Part shown: piece after piece, positions 33,743 to 44,464 of the stretch | Layout of the letters: every line of letters starts with the position of its first letter | Numbering within the stretch: the first letter of the stretch is position 1 | Source of the DNA: Arenicola marina | Taxonomy: Eukaryota > Annelida > Polychaeta > Arenicolidae | Assembly (NCBI GenBank): GCA_964019135.1 | Contig: OZ025252.1 | Coordinates: 46,226,959 to 46,290,958 of the forward strand | Direction of reading: 5' to 3' | DNA: 64,000 nucleotides | Program-made: the position numbers and the translations under genes | Notes under the pieces: model-generated | What the model was told of the DNA's origin: nothing | Databases searched by the model: none | What the model saw: the letters and a program-made list of their open reading frames with translations, nothing else

Positions 33743-35185
33743 ATGGCTCTTGAAGGATGTATGAGATCCCACAATTCGCAGAAGAGCGGTCACCACGCAC
33801 ATGCTGAATATAGCTTGGAGTACTTGGAGGCGCACCTGACGCTATCTTCGGAGTTTCCTGACATTGATATAGACTTCTACATTGACAATATTGTTGGTTT
33901 GGTTTAAACATATTTTTATCAAGCAATTAGAAATCAGGCAAAGCCTATACAAATTCCTCTTGCTGAGGTACGTAGTCACACAACTGTTGAGAATATAGAA
34001 ATGTCAAAACTCGTGTAATATGAATTGTAGAACGATAAACTAGGTTATCTAAACCAGGGTATCAGTAGTTGTGAACAAAAGGTAAAGTAACTAAATGATT
34101 ACACACAGGGTCAGTCCGATATACAGCCATGTTATTAATTTTATATAATATGATTAGATATCAAAACGTTTACTCTTGGCTATAAACTCGTGGACCGCGA
34201 CACAAATGTCAGCGTTTACATCAAACGGAGACAATATTGTTCACAGCTGTTGGGATCTCATCAATTTAGAGGTGCCTGATTGTAAGCTTTTTACCAGTTC
34301 AGAACTCAAGGCACTGGATCACCACCAGCCCAGCTCTACTGACATGGAAGACGATAAACTATCATTCGCTTCACCACTACACCCGAGTCCCCAATCGTCA
34401 CCAGTGACGTCCCAACATACTCTGTACAACGTGGCGGAGCCTGATAATGCATCATATGTGGATACGAGTTTCTTGCTTATGGGAAACTGTTACAACCTTC
34501 CACAAGAAATAGCCACGCCTTGTCCAGGTCCCCACAACAATTATTTCTTTGACAACATCAGCTACTCTTGTCGAGTAGAGGCTCTGCAGATTGCAGAACA
34601 AGATGATTACATGACCGTTTCTAATGGTGATGATGACCAAACCAAGACGGCCACGGTCAACACGTTGGCCATTCAGCAAAAGCCAACTGATTCATTCATT
34701 GCCATGATAGCTAAGGCCATTATGAGTACATCAGACGGTGAAATGCTTGTGGCTGATATCTATCAATGGATTCTGGACAATTATCCTTACTATCAGACGA
34801 CCAAGTGCGCCTGGAGGATCAGCGTTCGTCACAACCTTTCCGTCAACGAGTGTTTCGTCAAGGGGCAACGCAGCAGAAGAAATCGGGGTTTCTATTGGTA
34901 AATCCATCCACTATCTGTAGAAGATTTCACCAACGGTTGTTCCAGAGACGTCAAGCACGTCGGCGCATCCAGCAGCAGAATCGCACACAATGTGCGTCAC
35001 AGTCTCAACAGCTGCATGCCATCACTACCAACAGTAGTTACCCAGCATCACAACACACCCCGGGATTCAACGAATGTAAAGATATCATTCATGCCACAAA
35101 GGCCATGGAACCGATGTGGTCTGATTACTGCCAGGTTCCAGCGATCGCCATCCTGGATGAATACCTTCACCACTTTTCTGTCTAA
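33743..35185 (+). pseudogene. Unit 16: forkhead gene with 334-bp insertion, stop and frameshift
   Basis: The frame starts at 33743 and without splicing ends at TAA 33905-33907 after 54 codons, inside the insertion. If the insertion is removed as a GT-AG intron (33897-34230) the frame continues in register, but codon 271 equivalent is TAA (34899-34901, Trp-stop at the start of wing 1) and a 1-nt deletion in the GGTTGTTTCC run near 34940 shifts the rest. The copy is therefore broken even if spliced. An ATG inside the insertion (34206) would open an N-terminally shortened frame into the domain, ending at the same stop. P39 (EFPDID) is shared with units 17 and 27. Confidence 0.88.
33896..34229. 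mobile_element. 334-bp introner-like / MITE-like insertion in unit 16
   Basis: The element is flanked by a 12-bp direct repeat GACAATATTGTT (33884-33895 and 34230-34241) that is single in uninterrupted units, so it has a target-site duplication. Its ends are imperfect inverted repeats: GGTTTGGTTTAAAC (33896-33909) against the reverse complement of GTTTACATCAAACG (34214-34227), 11 of 14 matching. It is AT-rich with no coding capacity. Donor GT at 33897 and acceptor AG at 34229-34230 define a 334-bp intron. No clear polypyrimidine tract is seen before the acceptor; a second AG at 34211-34212 is in the same frame. Confidence 0.75.
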
Positions 35186-36336
35186 CTAATACAAGAAACT
35201 GGTTGTCCTGTGTATAATTTAGCAGTGATTGCCAAGAGTTTGTGTAACATTGTATCGAATATTTCATAACATGCATTGTACATAAGATCATCAATCAATA
35301 AAAACATTATTTATGCACAATATACATGAATCCCTTCATTCTCTTCGTCCAAATCCATATCATCCAACTCGGCATATATCGAGGAAAATGAAGTCAGTAA
35401 ACTATAACTTAACGACTACGTCCAGCAAACGCCATTTGAATCAAAAAGGCTCCGTTCGATCTATGACGAAATGCCGTATACATTTAGTAAGAATTAGCAC
35501 AGCGACTAATTACAGCTCAACACGCAAGCACAGATTCTTATGCAGCGTTGTTGTACTCGAAAAACGCCAGAGGGCTTCAAAAGGCGTTACATATTATCCC
35601 CAAATATGTGTGACACCATATATGCACCGCCAATAAATATGCCGTATGATATGCCGCCACGATGGTAGTATTACATTTGGGTCAATACTTTCGCCGACTT
35701 CGCGAAATTCTCACCCGATCAATGTCATAGCTTTGATTAACACCATTCTTATTTCACGGTATTTGCATATGATATGCCGCCTGCGATTTCATGGTAATGT
35801 TCACCCTAATAAATTCAATATGAGACCAAATAGAGTTTCCAAAATATGCGCCTTTTAGTCATATTTAATTTAGTCAACGGTTCTGTGGCAGGATTCTATG
35901 TTATATGTTCTATTGTTTTACATCCCCAGTTACGGTTCATCCGTTAGAGCGGAGACCCTTCGAATCCGTGCTGTAGGCAAATGTCATATGCCACTGTTAT
36001 AACTAATCATGTCGTCCGTCTAATTTGTGGCACACGTGGTCTTTATACTATTGCAATTAATGTGAGGCATTGAGCATCATTCGATTGCTTGCTGTCACCA
36101 ACACCTCAAAATACTCAGACGTCAGATATTAATTAATTGATGTCATCACCTGGCCATGCTCAACGTTTATCGCAATTTGTCAGAAGTTAATTGCAATTAC
36201 ATTAAATTGACACGAAAAGTGAAGTATAAAATGATCTGCTCCGTCTAGCTCATCATCATTCGATGTCAAGTACTCCCATTGTAAAGGGCATTAGAATACT
36301 TTTTCGGCTGTCGATATCAAGTTAAGTAGCATAGAA
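35186..36336 (+). other. Spacer 16: 3' UTR, spacer and promoter of unit 17
   Basis: AATAAA at 35297-35302; TATAAAA at 36225-36231. Private changes are TTATATGTTC near 35900 and CGCCAATAAATATG, shared with spacer 21. Confidence 0.6.
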
Positions 36337-37780
36337 ATGGCTCTTGAAGGATGTATGAGATCCCACAATTCGCAGAAGAGCGGTCACCACGCACATGCTG
36401 AATATAGCTTGGAGTACTTGGAGGCGCACCTGACGCTATCTTCGGAGTTTCCTGACATTGATATAGACTTCTACATTGACAATATTGTTGGTTTGGTTTA
36501 AACATATTTTTATCAAGCAATTAGAAATCAGGCAAAGCCTATACAAATTCCTCTTGCTGAGGTACGTAGTCACACAACTGTTGAGAATATAGAAATGTCA
36601 AAACTCGTGTAATATAAATTGTAGAACGATAAACTAGGTTATCTAAACCAGGGTATCAGTAGTTGTGAACAAAAGGTAAAGTAACTAAATGATTACACAC
36701 AGGGTCAGTCCGATATACAGCCATGTTATTAATTTTATATAATATGATTAGATATCAAAACGTTTACTCTTGGCTATAAACTCGTGGACCGCGACACAAA
36801 TGTCAGCGTTTACATCAAACGGAGACAATATTGTTCACAGCTGTTGCGATCTCATCAATTTAGAGGTGCCTGATTGTAAGCTTTTTACCAGCTCAGAACT
36901 CAAGGCACTGGATCACCACCAGTCCAGCTCTACTGACATGGAAGACGATAAACTATCATTCGCTTCACCACTACACCCGAGTCCCCAATCGTCACCAGTG
37001 ACGTCCCAACATACTCTGTACAACGTGGCGGAGCCTGATAATGCATCATATGTGGATACGAGTTTCTTGCTTATGGGAAACTGTTACAACCTTCCACAAG
37101 AAATAGCCACGCCTTGTCCAGGTCCCCACAACAATTATTTCTTTGACAACATCAGCTACTCTTGTCGAGTAGAGGCTCTGCAGATTGCAGAACAAGATGA
37201 TTACATGACCGTTTCTAATGGTGATGATGACCAAACCAAGACGGCAACGGTCAACACGTTGGCCATTCAGCAAAAGCCAACTGATTCATTCATTGCCATG
37301 ATAGCTAAGGCCATTATGAGTACATCAGACGGTGAAATGCTTGTGGCTGATATCTATCAATGGATTCTGGACAATTATCCTTACTATCAGACGACCAAGT
37401 GCGCCTGGAGGATCAGCGTTCGTCACAACCTTTTCGTCAACGAGTGTTTCGTCAAGGGGCAACGCAGCAGAAGAAATCGGGGTTTCTATTGGTACATCCA
37501 TCCACTATCTGTAGAAGATTTCACCAACGGTTGTTTCCAGAGGCGTCAAGCCCGTCGGCGCATCCAGCAGCAGAATCGCACCCAATGTGCGTCACAGTCT
37601 CAACAGCTGCATGCCATCACTACCAACAGTAGTTACCCAGCATCACAACACACCCCGGGATTCAACGAATGTAAAGATATCATTCATGCCACAAAGGCCA
37701 TGGAACCGATGTGGTCTGATTACTCCCAGGTTCCAGCGATCGCCATCCCGGATGAATACCTTCACCACTTTTCTGTCTAA
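36337..37780 (+). CDS. Unit 17: forkhead gene interrupted by the 334-bp insertion, frame restored if spliced
   Basis: Exon 1 would be 36337-36490, the intron 36491-36824 (GT...AG, phase 1) and exon 2 36825-37780. This gives 369 residues: the normal protein with DNIV (48-51) doubled. Unspliced, the first frame stops at 36499-36501 and an internal ATG at 36800 could give a shortened protein without the first 47 residues. Unlike unit 16, no stop or frameshift follows. Domain changes: S251F next to the recognition helix (RHNLFVNE, a normally conserved Ser) and S271Y. These and the untested splicing leave function uncertain. Confidence 0.7.
36490..36823. mobile_element. 334-bp introner-like insertion in unit 17
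   Basis: It sits at the same position and with the same 12-bp direct repeats (36478-36489, 36824-36835) as in unit 16 and is nearly identical in sequence (for example ATATAAATTG where unit 16 has ATATGAATTG). The identical insertion site shows spread by unit duplication, not independent insertion. Confidence 0.75.
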
Positions 37781-38930
37781 CTAATACAAGAAACTGGTTG
37801 TCCTATGTATAATTTAGCAGTGGTTGCCAAGAGTTTGTGTAACATTGTATCGAATATTTCATAACATGCATTGTACATAAGATCATCAATCAATAAAACA
37901 TGATTTATGCACAATATACATGAATCCCCTCATTCTCTTCATCCAAATCCATATCATCCAACTCAGCATATATCGAGGAAAATGAAGTCAGTAAACTATA
38001 ACTTAACGACTACGTCCAGCAAACGCCATTTCAATCAAAGAGGATCCGTTCGATGTATGACAAAATGCCGTATACATTTAGTAAGAATTAGCATAGCGAC
38101 TAATTACAGCTCAACACGCAAGCACAGATTCTTATGCAGCGTTGTTGTACTCGAAAAACGCCACAGGGCTTCAAAAGGCGTTATATATGATCCCCAAATA
38201 TGTGTGACACCATATATGCCCCGCAAATAAATATGCCGTATGATATGCCGCTACGATGGTAGTATTACATTTGGGTCAATACTTCCGCCGACTTCGCGGA
38301 ATACTCACCCGTTCAATGTCATAGCTTTGATCAAAACCATTCTTATTTCACGGTATTTGCATATGATATGCCGCCTACGATTTCATGTTAATGTTCACCC
38401 TAATAAATTCAATATGAAAACAAATAGAGTTTCCAAAATATGCGCCTTTTAGTCATATTTAATTTAGTCAACGGTTCTGTGGCAGGATTCTATGTCATCT
38501 GTTATATTGTTTTACATCCCCAGTTACGGTTCATCCGTTAGAGCGGTCACCCTTCGAATCCGTCCTGTAGGCAAATGTCATATGCCACTGTTATAACTAA
38601 TCATGTCGTCCGTCAAATTTGTGGCACACGTGGTCTTTATACTATTGCAATTAATGTGAGGCATTGAGCATCATTCGATTGCTTGCTGTCACCAACACTT
38701 CAAAATATTCAGATGTCAGATGTTAATTAATTGATGTCATCACCTGGCCATGCTCAACGTTTATCGGAATGTGTCAGAAGTTAATTGCAATTACATTAAA
38801 TTGACACGAAAATTGAAGTATAAAATGATCTGCTCCGTCTAGTTCATCATCATTCGATGTCAAGCATTCCCATTGTGAAGGGCATTAGAATACTTTTTCG
38901 GCTGTCGATATCAAGTTAAGTAGCATAGAA
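37781..38930 (+). other. Spacer 17: 3' UTR, spacer and promoter of unit 18
   Basis: AATAAA at 37892-37897; TATAAAA at 38819-38825. Right-half type (GAGGATCCGTTCGATG, ACTTCCGCCGACTTCGCGG). Confidence 0.6.
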
Positions 38931-40025
38931 ATGGCTCTTGAAGGATGTATGAGATCCCACAATTCGCAGAAGAGCGGTCACCATGCACATGCTGAATATA
39001 GCTTGGAGTACTTGGAGGCGCACTTGACGCTATCTTCGGAGTTTGCTGACATTGATATAGACTTCTACATTGACGATATTGTTCACAGCTGTTGGGATCT
39101 CATCAATTTAGAGGTGCCAGATTGTAAGCTTTTTACCAGCTCAGAACTCAAGGCACTGGATCACCACCATCCCAGCTCTACTGACATGGAAGACGATAAA
39201 CTATCATTCGCTTCACCACTACACCCGAGTCCCCAATCGTCACCAGTGACGTCCCAACATACTCTGTACAACGTGGCGGAGCCTGATAATGCATCATATG
39301 TGGATACGAGTTTCTTGCTTATGGGAAACTGTTACAACCTTTCACAAGAAATAGCCACGCCTTGTCCAGGTCCCCACAACAATTATTTCTTTGACAACAT
39401 CAGCTACTCTTGTCGAGTAGAGGCTCTGCAGATTGCAGAACAAGATGATTACATGACCGTTTCTAATGGTGATGATGACCAAACCAAGACGGCAACGGTC
39501 AACACGTTGGCCATTCAGCAAAAGCCAACTGATTCATTCATTGCCATGATAGCTAAGGCCATTATGAGTACATCAGACGGTGAAATGCTTGTGGCTGATA
39601 TCTATCAATGGATTCTGGACAATTATCCTTACTATCAGACGACCAAGTGCGCCTGGAGGATCAGCGTTCGTCACAACCTTTCCGTCAACGAGTGTTTCGT
39701 CAAGGGGCAACGCAGCAAAGGAAATCGTTTCTATTGGTTCATCCATTCACTATCTGTAGAAGATTTCACCAACGGTTGTTTCCAGAGGCGTCAAGCCCGT
39801 CGGCGCATCCAGCAGCAGAATCGCACCCAATGTGCGTCATGGTCTCAACAGCTGCATGCCATCACTACCAACAGTAGTTACCCAGCATCACAACACACCC
39901 CGGGATTCAACGAATGTAAAGATATCATTCATGCCACAAAGGCCATGGAACCGATGCGGTCTGATTGCTCCCAGGTTCCAGCGATCGCCATCCCGGATGA
40001 ATACCTTCACCACTTTTCTGTCTAA
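38931..40025 (+). CDS. Unit 18: FoxQ2-like forkhead protein, one Gly deleted before wing 1
   Basis: This copy encodes 364 residues. A 3-nt deletion removes Gly267, so the loop reads SKGNRFYW. That Gly is normally part of the G-x-[FY]-W turn and its loss may strain wing 1. Other private changes are Q80H, P138S, P274S, Q305W, W344R, Y347C and C348S, more than in any left-half copy. The frame is otherwise intact. Confidence 0.88.
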   Translation: MALEGCMRSHNSQKSGHHAHAEYSLEYLEAHLTLSSEFADIDIDFYIDDIVHSCWDLINLEVPDCKLFTSSELKALDHHHPSSTDMEDDKLSFASPLHPSPQSSPVTSQHTLYNVAEPDNASYVDTSFLLMGNCYNLSQEIATPCPGPHNNYFFDNISYSCRVEALQIAEQDDYMTVSNGDDDQTKTATVNTLAIQQKPTDSFIAMIAKAIMSTSDGEMLVADIYQWILDNYPYYQTTKCAWRISVRHNLSVNECFVKGQRSKGNRFYWFIHSLSVEDFTNGCFQRRQARRRIQQQNRTQCASWSQQLHAITTNSSYPASQHTPGFNECKDIIHATKAMEPMRSDCSQVPAIAIPDEYLHHFSV

Positions 40026-41176
40026 CTAATACAGGAAACTGGTTGTCGTGTGTATAATTTAGCAGTGATTGCCAAGAGTTTGTGTAACATTGTATCGAAT
40101 ATTTCATAACATGCATTGTACATAAGATCATCAATCAATAAAAACATTATTTATGCACAATATACATGAATCCCTTCATTCTCTTCGTCCAAATCCATAT
40201 CATCCAACTCAGCATATATCGAGGAAAATGAAGTCAGTAAACTATAACTTAACGACAACGTCCAGCAAACGCCATTTCAATCAAAAAGGCTCCGTTCGAT
40301 CTATGACGAAATGCCGTATACATTTAGTAAGAATTAGCATAGCGATTAATTACAGCTCAACACGCAAGCACAGATTCTTATGCAGCGTTGTTGTACTCGA
40401 AAAACGCCACAGGGCTTCAAAAGGCGTTATATATGATCCCCAAATATGTGTGACACCATATATGCCACGCAAATAAATATGCCGTATGAAATGCCGCTAC
40501 AATGGTGGTATTACATTTGAGTCAATACTTTCGCCGACTTCGAGGAATTTGCACACGATCAATGTCATAGCTTTGATCTACACCATTCTTATTTCACGGT
40601 ATTTGCATATGATATGCCGCCTACGATTTCATGGTAATGCTCACCCTAATAAATTCCATATGAAACCAAATAGAGTTTCCAAAATATGCGCCTTTTAGTC
40701 ATATTTAATTTAGTCAACGGTTCTGTGGCAGGATTCTATGTCATCTGTTATATTGTTTTACATCCCCAGTTACGGTTCATCCGTTAGAGCGGAAACCCTT
40801 CGAATCCGTGCTGTAGGCAAATGTCATATGCCACTGTTATAACTAATCATGTCGTCCGTCAAATTTGTGGCACACGTGGTCTTTATACTATTGCAATTAA
40901 TGTGAGGCATTGAGCATCATTCGATTGCTTGCTGTCACCAACACCTCAAAATACTCAAATGTCAGATGTTAATTAATTGATGTCATCACCTGGCCATGCT
41001 CAACGTTTATCGGAATGTGACAGACGTTAATTGCAATTACATTAAATTGACACGAAAAGTGAAGTATAAAATGATCTGCTCCGTCTAGTTCATCATCATT
41101 CGATGTCAAGCACTCCCATTGTGAAGGGCATTAGAATACTTTTTCGGCTGTCGATATCAAGTTAAGTAGCATAGAA
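40026..41176 (+). other. Spacer 18: 3' UTR, spacer and promoter of unit 19
   Basis: AATAAA at 40137-40142; TATAAAA at 41065-41071. CCGTATGAAATGCC (instead of GATATGCC) is shared with spacers 20 and 22. Confidence 0.6.
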
Positions 41177-42274
41177 ATGGCTCTTGAAGGATGTATGAGA
41201 TCCCACAATTCGCAGAAGAGCGGTCACCACGCACATGCTAAATATAGCTTGGAGTACTTGGCGGCGCACCTGACGCTATCTTCGGAGTTTGCTGACATTG
41301 ATATAGACTTCTACATTGACGATATTGTTCACAGCTGTTGGGATCTCATCAATTTAGAGGTGCCTGATTGTAAGCTTTTTACCAGCTCAGAACTCAAGGT
41401 ACTGGATCACCACCAGCCCAGCTCTACTGACCTGGAAGACGATAAACTATCATTCGCTTCACCACTACACCCGAGTCCCCAATCGTCACCAGTGACGTCC
41501 CAACATACTCTGTGCAACGTGGCGGAGCCTGATAATGCATCATATGTGGATACGAGTTTCTTGCTTATGGGAAACTGTTGCAACCTTCCACAAGAAATAG
41601 CCACGCCTTGTCCAGGTCCCCACAACAATTATTTCTTTGACAACATCAGCTACTCTTGTCGAGTAGAGGCTCTGCAGATTGCAGAACAAGATGATTACAT
41701 GACCGTTTCTAATGGTGATGATGACCAAACCAAGACGGCAACGGTCAACACGTTGGCCATTCAGCAAAAGCCAACTGATTCATTCATTGCCATGATAGCT
41801 AAGGCCATTATGAGTACATCAGACGGTGAAATGCTTGTGGCTGATATCTATCAATGGATTCTGGACAATTATCCTTACTATCAGACGACCAAGTGCGCCT
41901 GGAGGATCAGCGTTCGTCACAACCTTTCCGTCAACGAGTGTTTCGTCAAGGGGCAACGCAGCAAAGAAAATCGGGGTTTCTATTGGTTCATCCATCCACT
42001 ATCTGTAGAAGATTTCACCAACGGTTGTTTCCAGAGGCGTCAAGCCCGCGGCGCATCCAACAGCAGAATCGCACCCAATGTGCGTCACAGTCTCAACAGC
42101 TGCATGCCATCACTACCGACAGTAGTTACCCAGCATCACAACACACCCCGGGATTCAACGAATGTAATAATAATCATTCATGCCACAAAGGCCATGAAAC
42201 CGATGTGGTCTGATTTCTCCCAGGTTGCAGCGATCGCCATCCCGGATAAATGCCTTCACAACTTTTCTGTCTAA
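41177..42274 (+). CDS. Unit 19: forkhead protein with two compensating frameshifts in the tail
   Basis: This copy encodes 365 residues. The domain is intact to RRQAR (287-291), with SKENRG in the loop and F271. A 1-nt deletion (CCCGTCGGCGC to CCCGCGGCGC, about 42048) shifts the frame, and a 1-nt gain (AATGTAAAGATATC to AATGTAATAATAATC, about 42166-42174) restores it. About 40 tail residues (GASNSRIAPNV... to ...STNVIIII) are replaced by an alternative-frame sequence, after which the normal ending resumes (HATKAMKPMW..., SDFSQVAAIAIPDK...). Also E22K, N29A, Y113C and C135. Confidence 0.88.
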   Translation: MALEGCMRSHNSQKSGHHAHAKYSLEYLAAHLTLSSEFADIDIDFYIDDIVHSCWDLINLEVPDCKLFTSSELKVLDHHQPSSTDLEDDKLSFASPLHPSPQSSPVTSQHTLCNVAEPDNASYVDTSFLLMGNCCNLPQEIATPCPGPHNNYFFDNISYSCRVEALQIAEQDDYMTVSNGDDDQTKTATVNTLAIQQKPTDSFIAMIAKAIMSTSDGEMLVADIYQWILDNYPYYQTTKCAWRISVRHNLSVNECFVKGQRSKENRGFYWFIHPLSVEDFTNGCFQRRQARGASNSRIAPNVRHSLNSCMPSLPTVVTQHHNTPRDSTNVIIIIHATKAMKPMWSDFSQVAAIAIPDKCLHNFSV

Positions 42275-43426
42275 ATAATGCAAGAAACTGGTTGTCCTGT
42301 GTATGATTTAGCAGTGATTGGCAAGAGTTTGTGTAACATTGTATCGAATATTTCATAACATGCATTGTACATAAGATCATCAATCAATAAAAACATTATT
42401 TATGCACAATATACATGAATCCCTTCATTCTCTTCATCCAAATCCATATCATCCAACTCAGCATATATCGAGGGAAATGAAGTCAGTAAACTATAACTTA
42501 ACGACTACGTCCAGCAAACGCCATTTCAATCAAAGAGGATCCGTTCGATGTATGACAAAATGCCGTATACATTTAGTAAGAATTAGCATAGCGACTAATT
42601 ACAGCTCAACACGCAAGCACAGATTCTTATGCAGCGTTGTTGTACTCGAAAAACGCCACAGGGCTTCAAAAGGCGTTATATATGATCCCCAAATATGTGG
42701 GACACCATTTATGCCACGCAAATAAATATGCCGAATGATATGCCGCTACAATGGTAGTATTACATTTGAGTCAATACTTTCGCCGACTTCGAGGAATTCG
42801 CACACGATCAATGTCATTGCTTTGATCAACACAATTCTTATTTCACGGTATTTGCATATGATATGCCGCCTACGATTTCATGGTAATGTTCACCCTAATA
42901 AATTCAATATGAAACCAAATAGAGTTTCCAAAATATGCGCCTTTTAGTCATATTTAATTTAGTCAACGGTTCTGTGGCAGGATTCTATGTCATCTGTTAT
43001 ATTGTTTTACATCCCCAGTTACGGTTCATCCCTTAGGAGCGGAGACCCTTCGAATCCGTGCTGTAGGCAAATGTCATATGCCACTGTTATAACTAATCAT
43101 GTCGTCCGTCAAATTTGTGGCACACGTGGTCTTTATACTATTGCAATTAATGTGAGGCATTGAGCATCATTCGATTGCTTGCTGTCACCAACACCTCAAA
43201 ATACTCAGACGTCAGGTGTTAATTAATTGATGTCATCAATTGGCCATGCTCAACGTTTATCGGAATTTGTCAGAAGTTAATTGCAATTACATTAAATTGA
43301 CACGAAAAGTGAAGTCTAAAATGATCTGCTCCGTCTAGTTCATCATCATTCGATGTCAAGTACTCTCATTGTAAAGGGCATTAGAATACTTTTTCGGCTG
43401 TCGATATCAAGTTAAGTAGCATAGAA
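42275..43426 (+). other. Spacer 19: 3' UTR, spacer and altered-TATA promoter of unit 20
   Basis: AATAAA at 42386-42391; TCTAAAA at 43315-43321, the only altered TATA in the right half. The CACCTG E-box found in other units reads CAATTG here (near 43236). Confidence 0.6.
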
Positions 43427-44464
43427 ATGGCTCTTGAAGGATGTATGAGATCCCACAATTCGCAGAAGAGCGCTCACCATGCACATGCTGAATATAGCTT
43501 GGAGTACCTGGAGGCGCACCTGACGCCATCTTCGGAGTTTGCTGACATTGATATAGACTTCTACATTGACGATATTGTTCACAGCTGTTGGGATCTCATC
43601 AATTTAGAGGTGCCTGATTGTAAGCTTTTTGCCAGCTCAGAACTCAAGGCACTGGATCACCACCAGCCCAGCTCTACTGACCTGGAAGACGATAAACTAT
43701 CATTCGCTTCACCACTACACCCGAGTCCCCAATCGTCACCAGTGACGTCCCAACATACTCTGTACAACGTGGCGGAGCCTGATAATGCATCATATGTGGA
43801 TACGAGTTTCTTGCTTATGGGAAACTGTTACAACCTTCCACAAGAAATAGCCACGCCTTGTCCAGGTCCCCACAAAAATTATTTCTTTGACAACATCAGC
43901 TACTCTTGTCGAGTAGAGACTCTGCAGATTGCAGAACAAGATGATTACATGACCGTTTCTAATGGTGATGATGACCAAACCAAGACGGCAACGGTCAACA
44001 CGTTGGCCATTCAGCAAAAGCCAACTGATTCATTCATTGCCATGATAGCTAAGGCCATTATGAGTACATCAGACGGTGAAATGCTTGTGGCTGATATCTA
44101 TCAATGGATTCTGGACAATTATCCTTACTATCAGACGACCAAGTGCGCCTGGAGGATCAGCGTTCGTCACAACCTTTCCGTCAACGAGTGTTTCGTCAAG
44201 GGGCAACGCAGCAGAAGAAATCGGGGTTTCTATTGGTTCATCCATCCACTATCTGTAGAAGATTTCACCAACGGTTGTTTCCAGAGGCGTCAAGCCCGTC
44301 GGCGCATCCAGCAGCAGAATCGCACCCAATGTGCGTCACAGTCTCAACAGCTGCATGCCATCACTACCGACAGTAGTTACCCAGCATCACAACACACCCC
44401 GGGATTCAACGAATGTAATAATAATCATTCATGCCACAAAGGCCATGAAACCGATGTGGTCTGA
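43427..44464 (+). CDS. Unit 20: forkhead protein with frameshifted C-terminus
   Basis: This copy encodes 345 residues. It has the 1-nt gain seen in unit 19 (AATGTAATAATAATC, about 44415) without the earlier deletion, so residues after about 330 become NNNHSCHKGHETDVV and stop early; the ancestral stop is at 44523-44525. The domain is intact (P233, SRRNRG, F271). Private changes are G16A, L34P, T69A and A165T. Confidence 0.88.
   Translation: MALEGCMRSHNSQKSAHHAHAEYSLEYLEAHLTPSSEFADIDIDFYIDDIVHSCWDLINLEVPDCKLFASSELKALDHHQPSSTDLEDDKLSFASPLHPSPQSSPVTSQHTLYNVAEPDNASYVDTSFLLMGNCYNLPQEIATPCPGPHKNYFFDNISYSCRVETLQIAEQDDYMTVSNGDDDQTKTATVNTLAIQQKPTDSFIAMIAKAIMSTSDGEMLVADIYQWILDNYPYYQTTKCAWRISVRHNLSVNECFVKGQRSRRNRGFYWFIHPLSVEDFTNGCFQRRQARRRIQQQNRTQCASQSQQLHAITTDSSYPASQHTPGFNECNNNHSCHKGHETDVV

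Noticed and set aside
34176..34901. A gene starting at TTG 34176 (and equivalents at 36770 and 58018)
   Set aside because: TTG is an unlikely start in an animal gene. The frame is explained by the insertion joining the ancestral frame; the real alternatives are the upstream ATG with splicing or the ATG at 34206.
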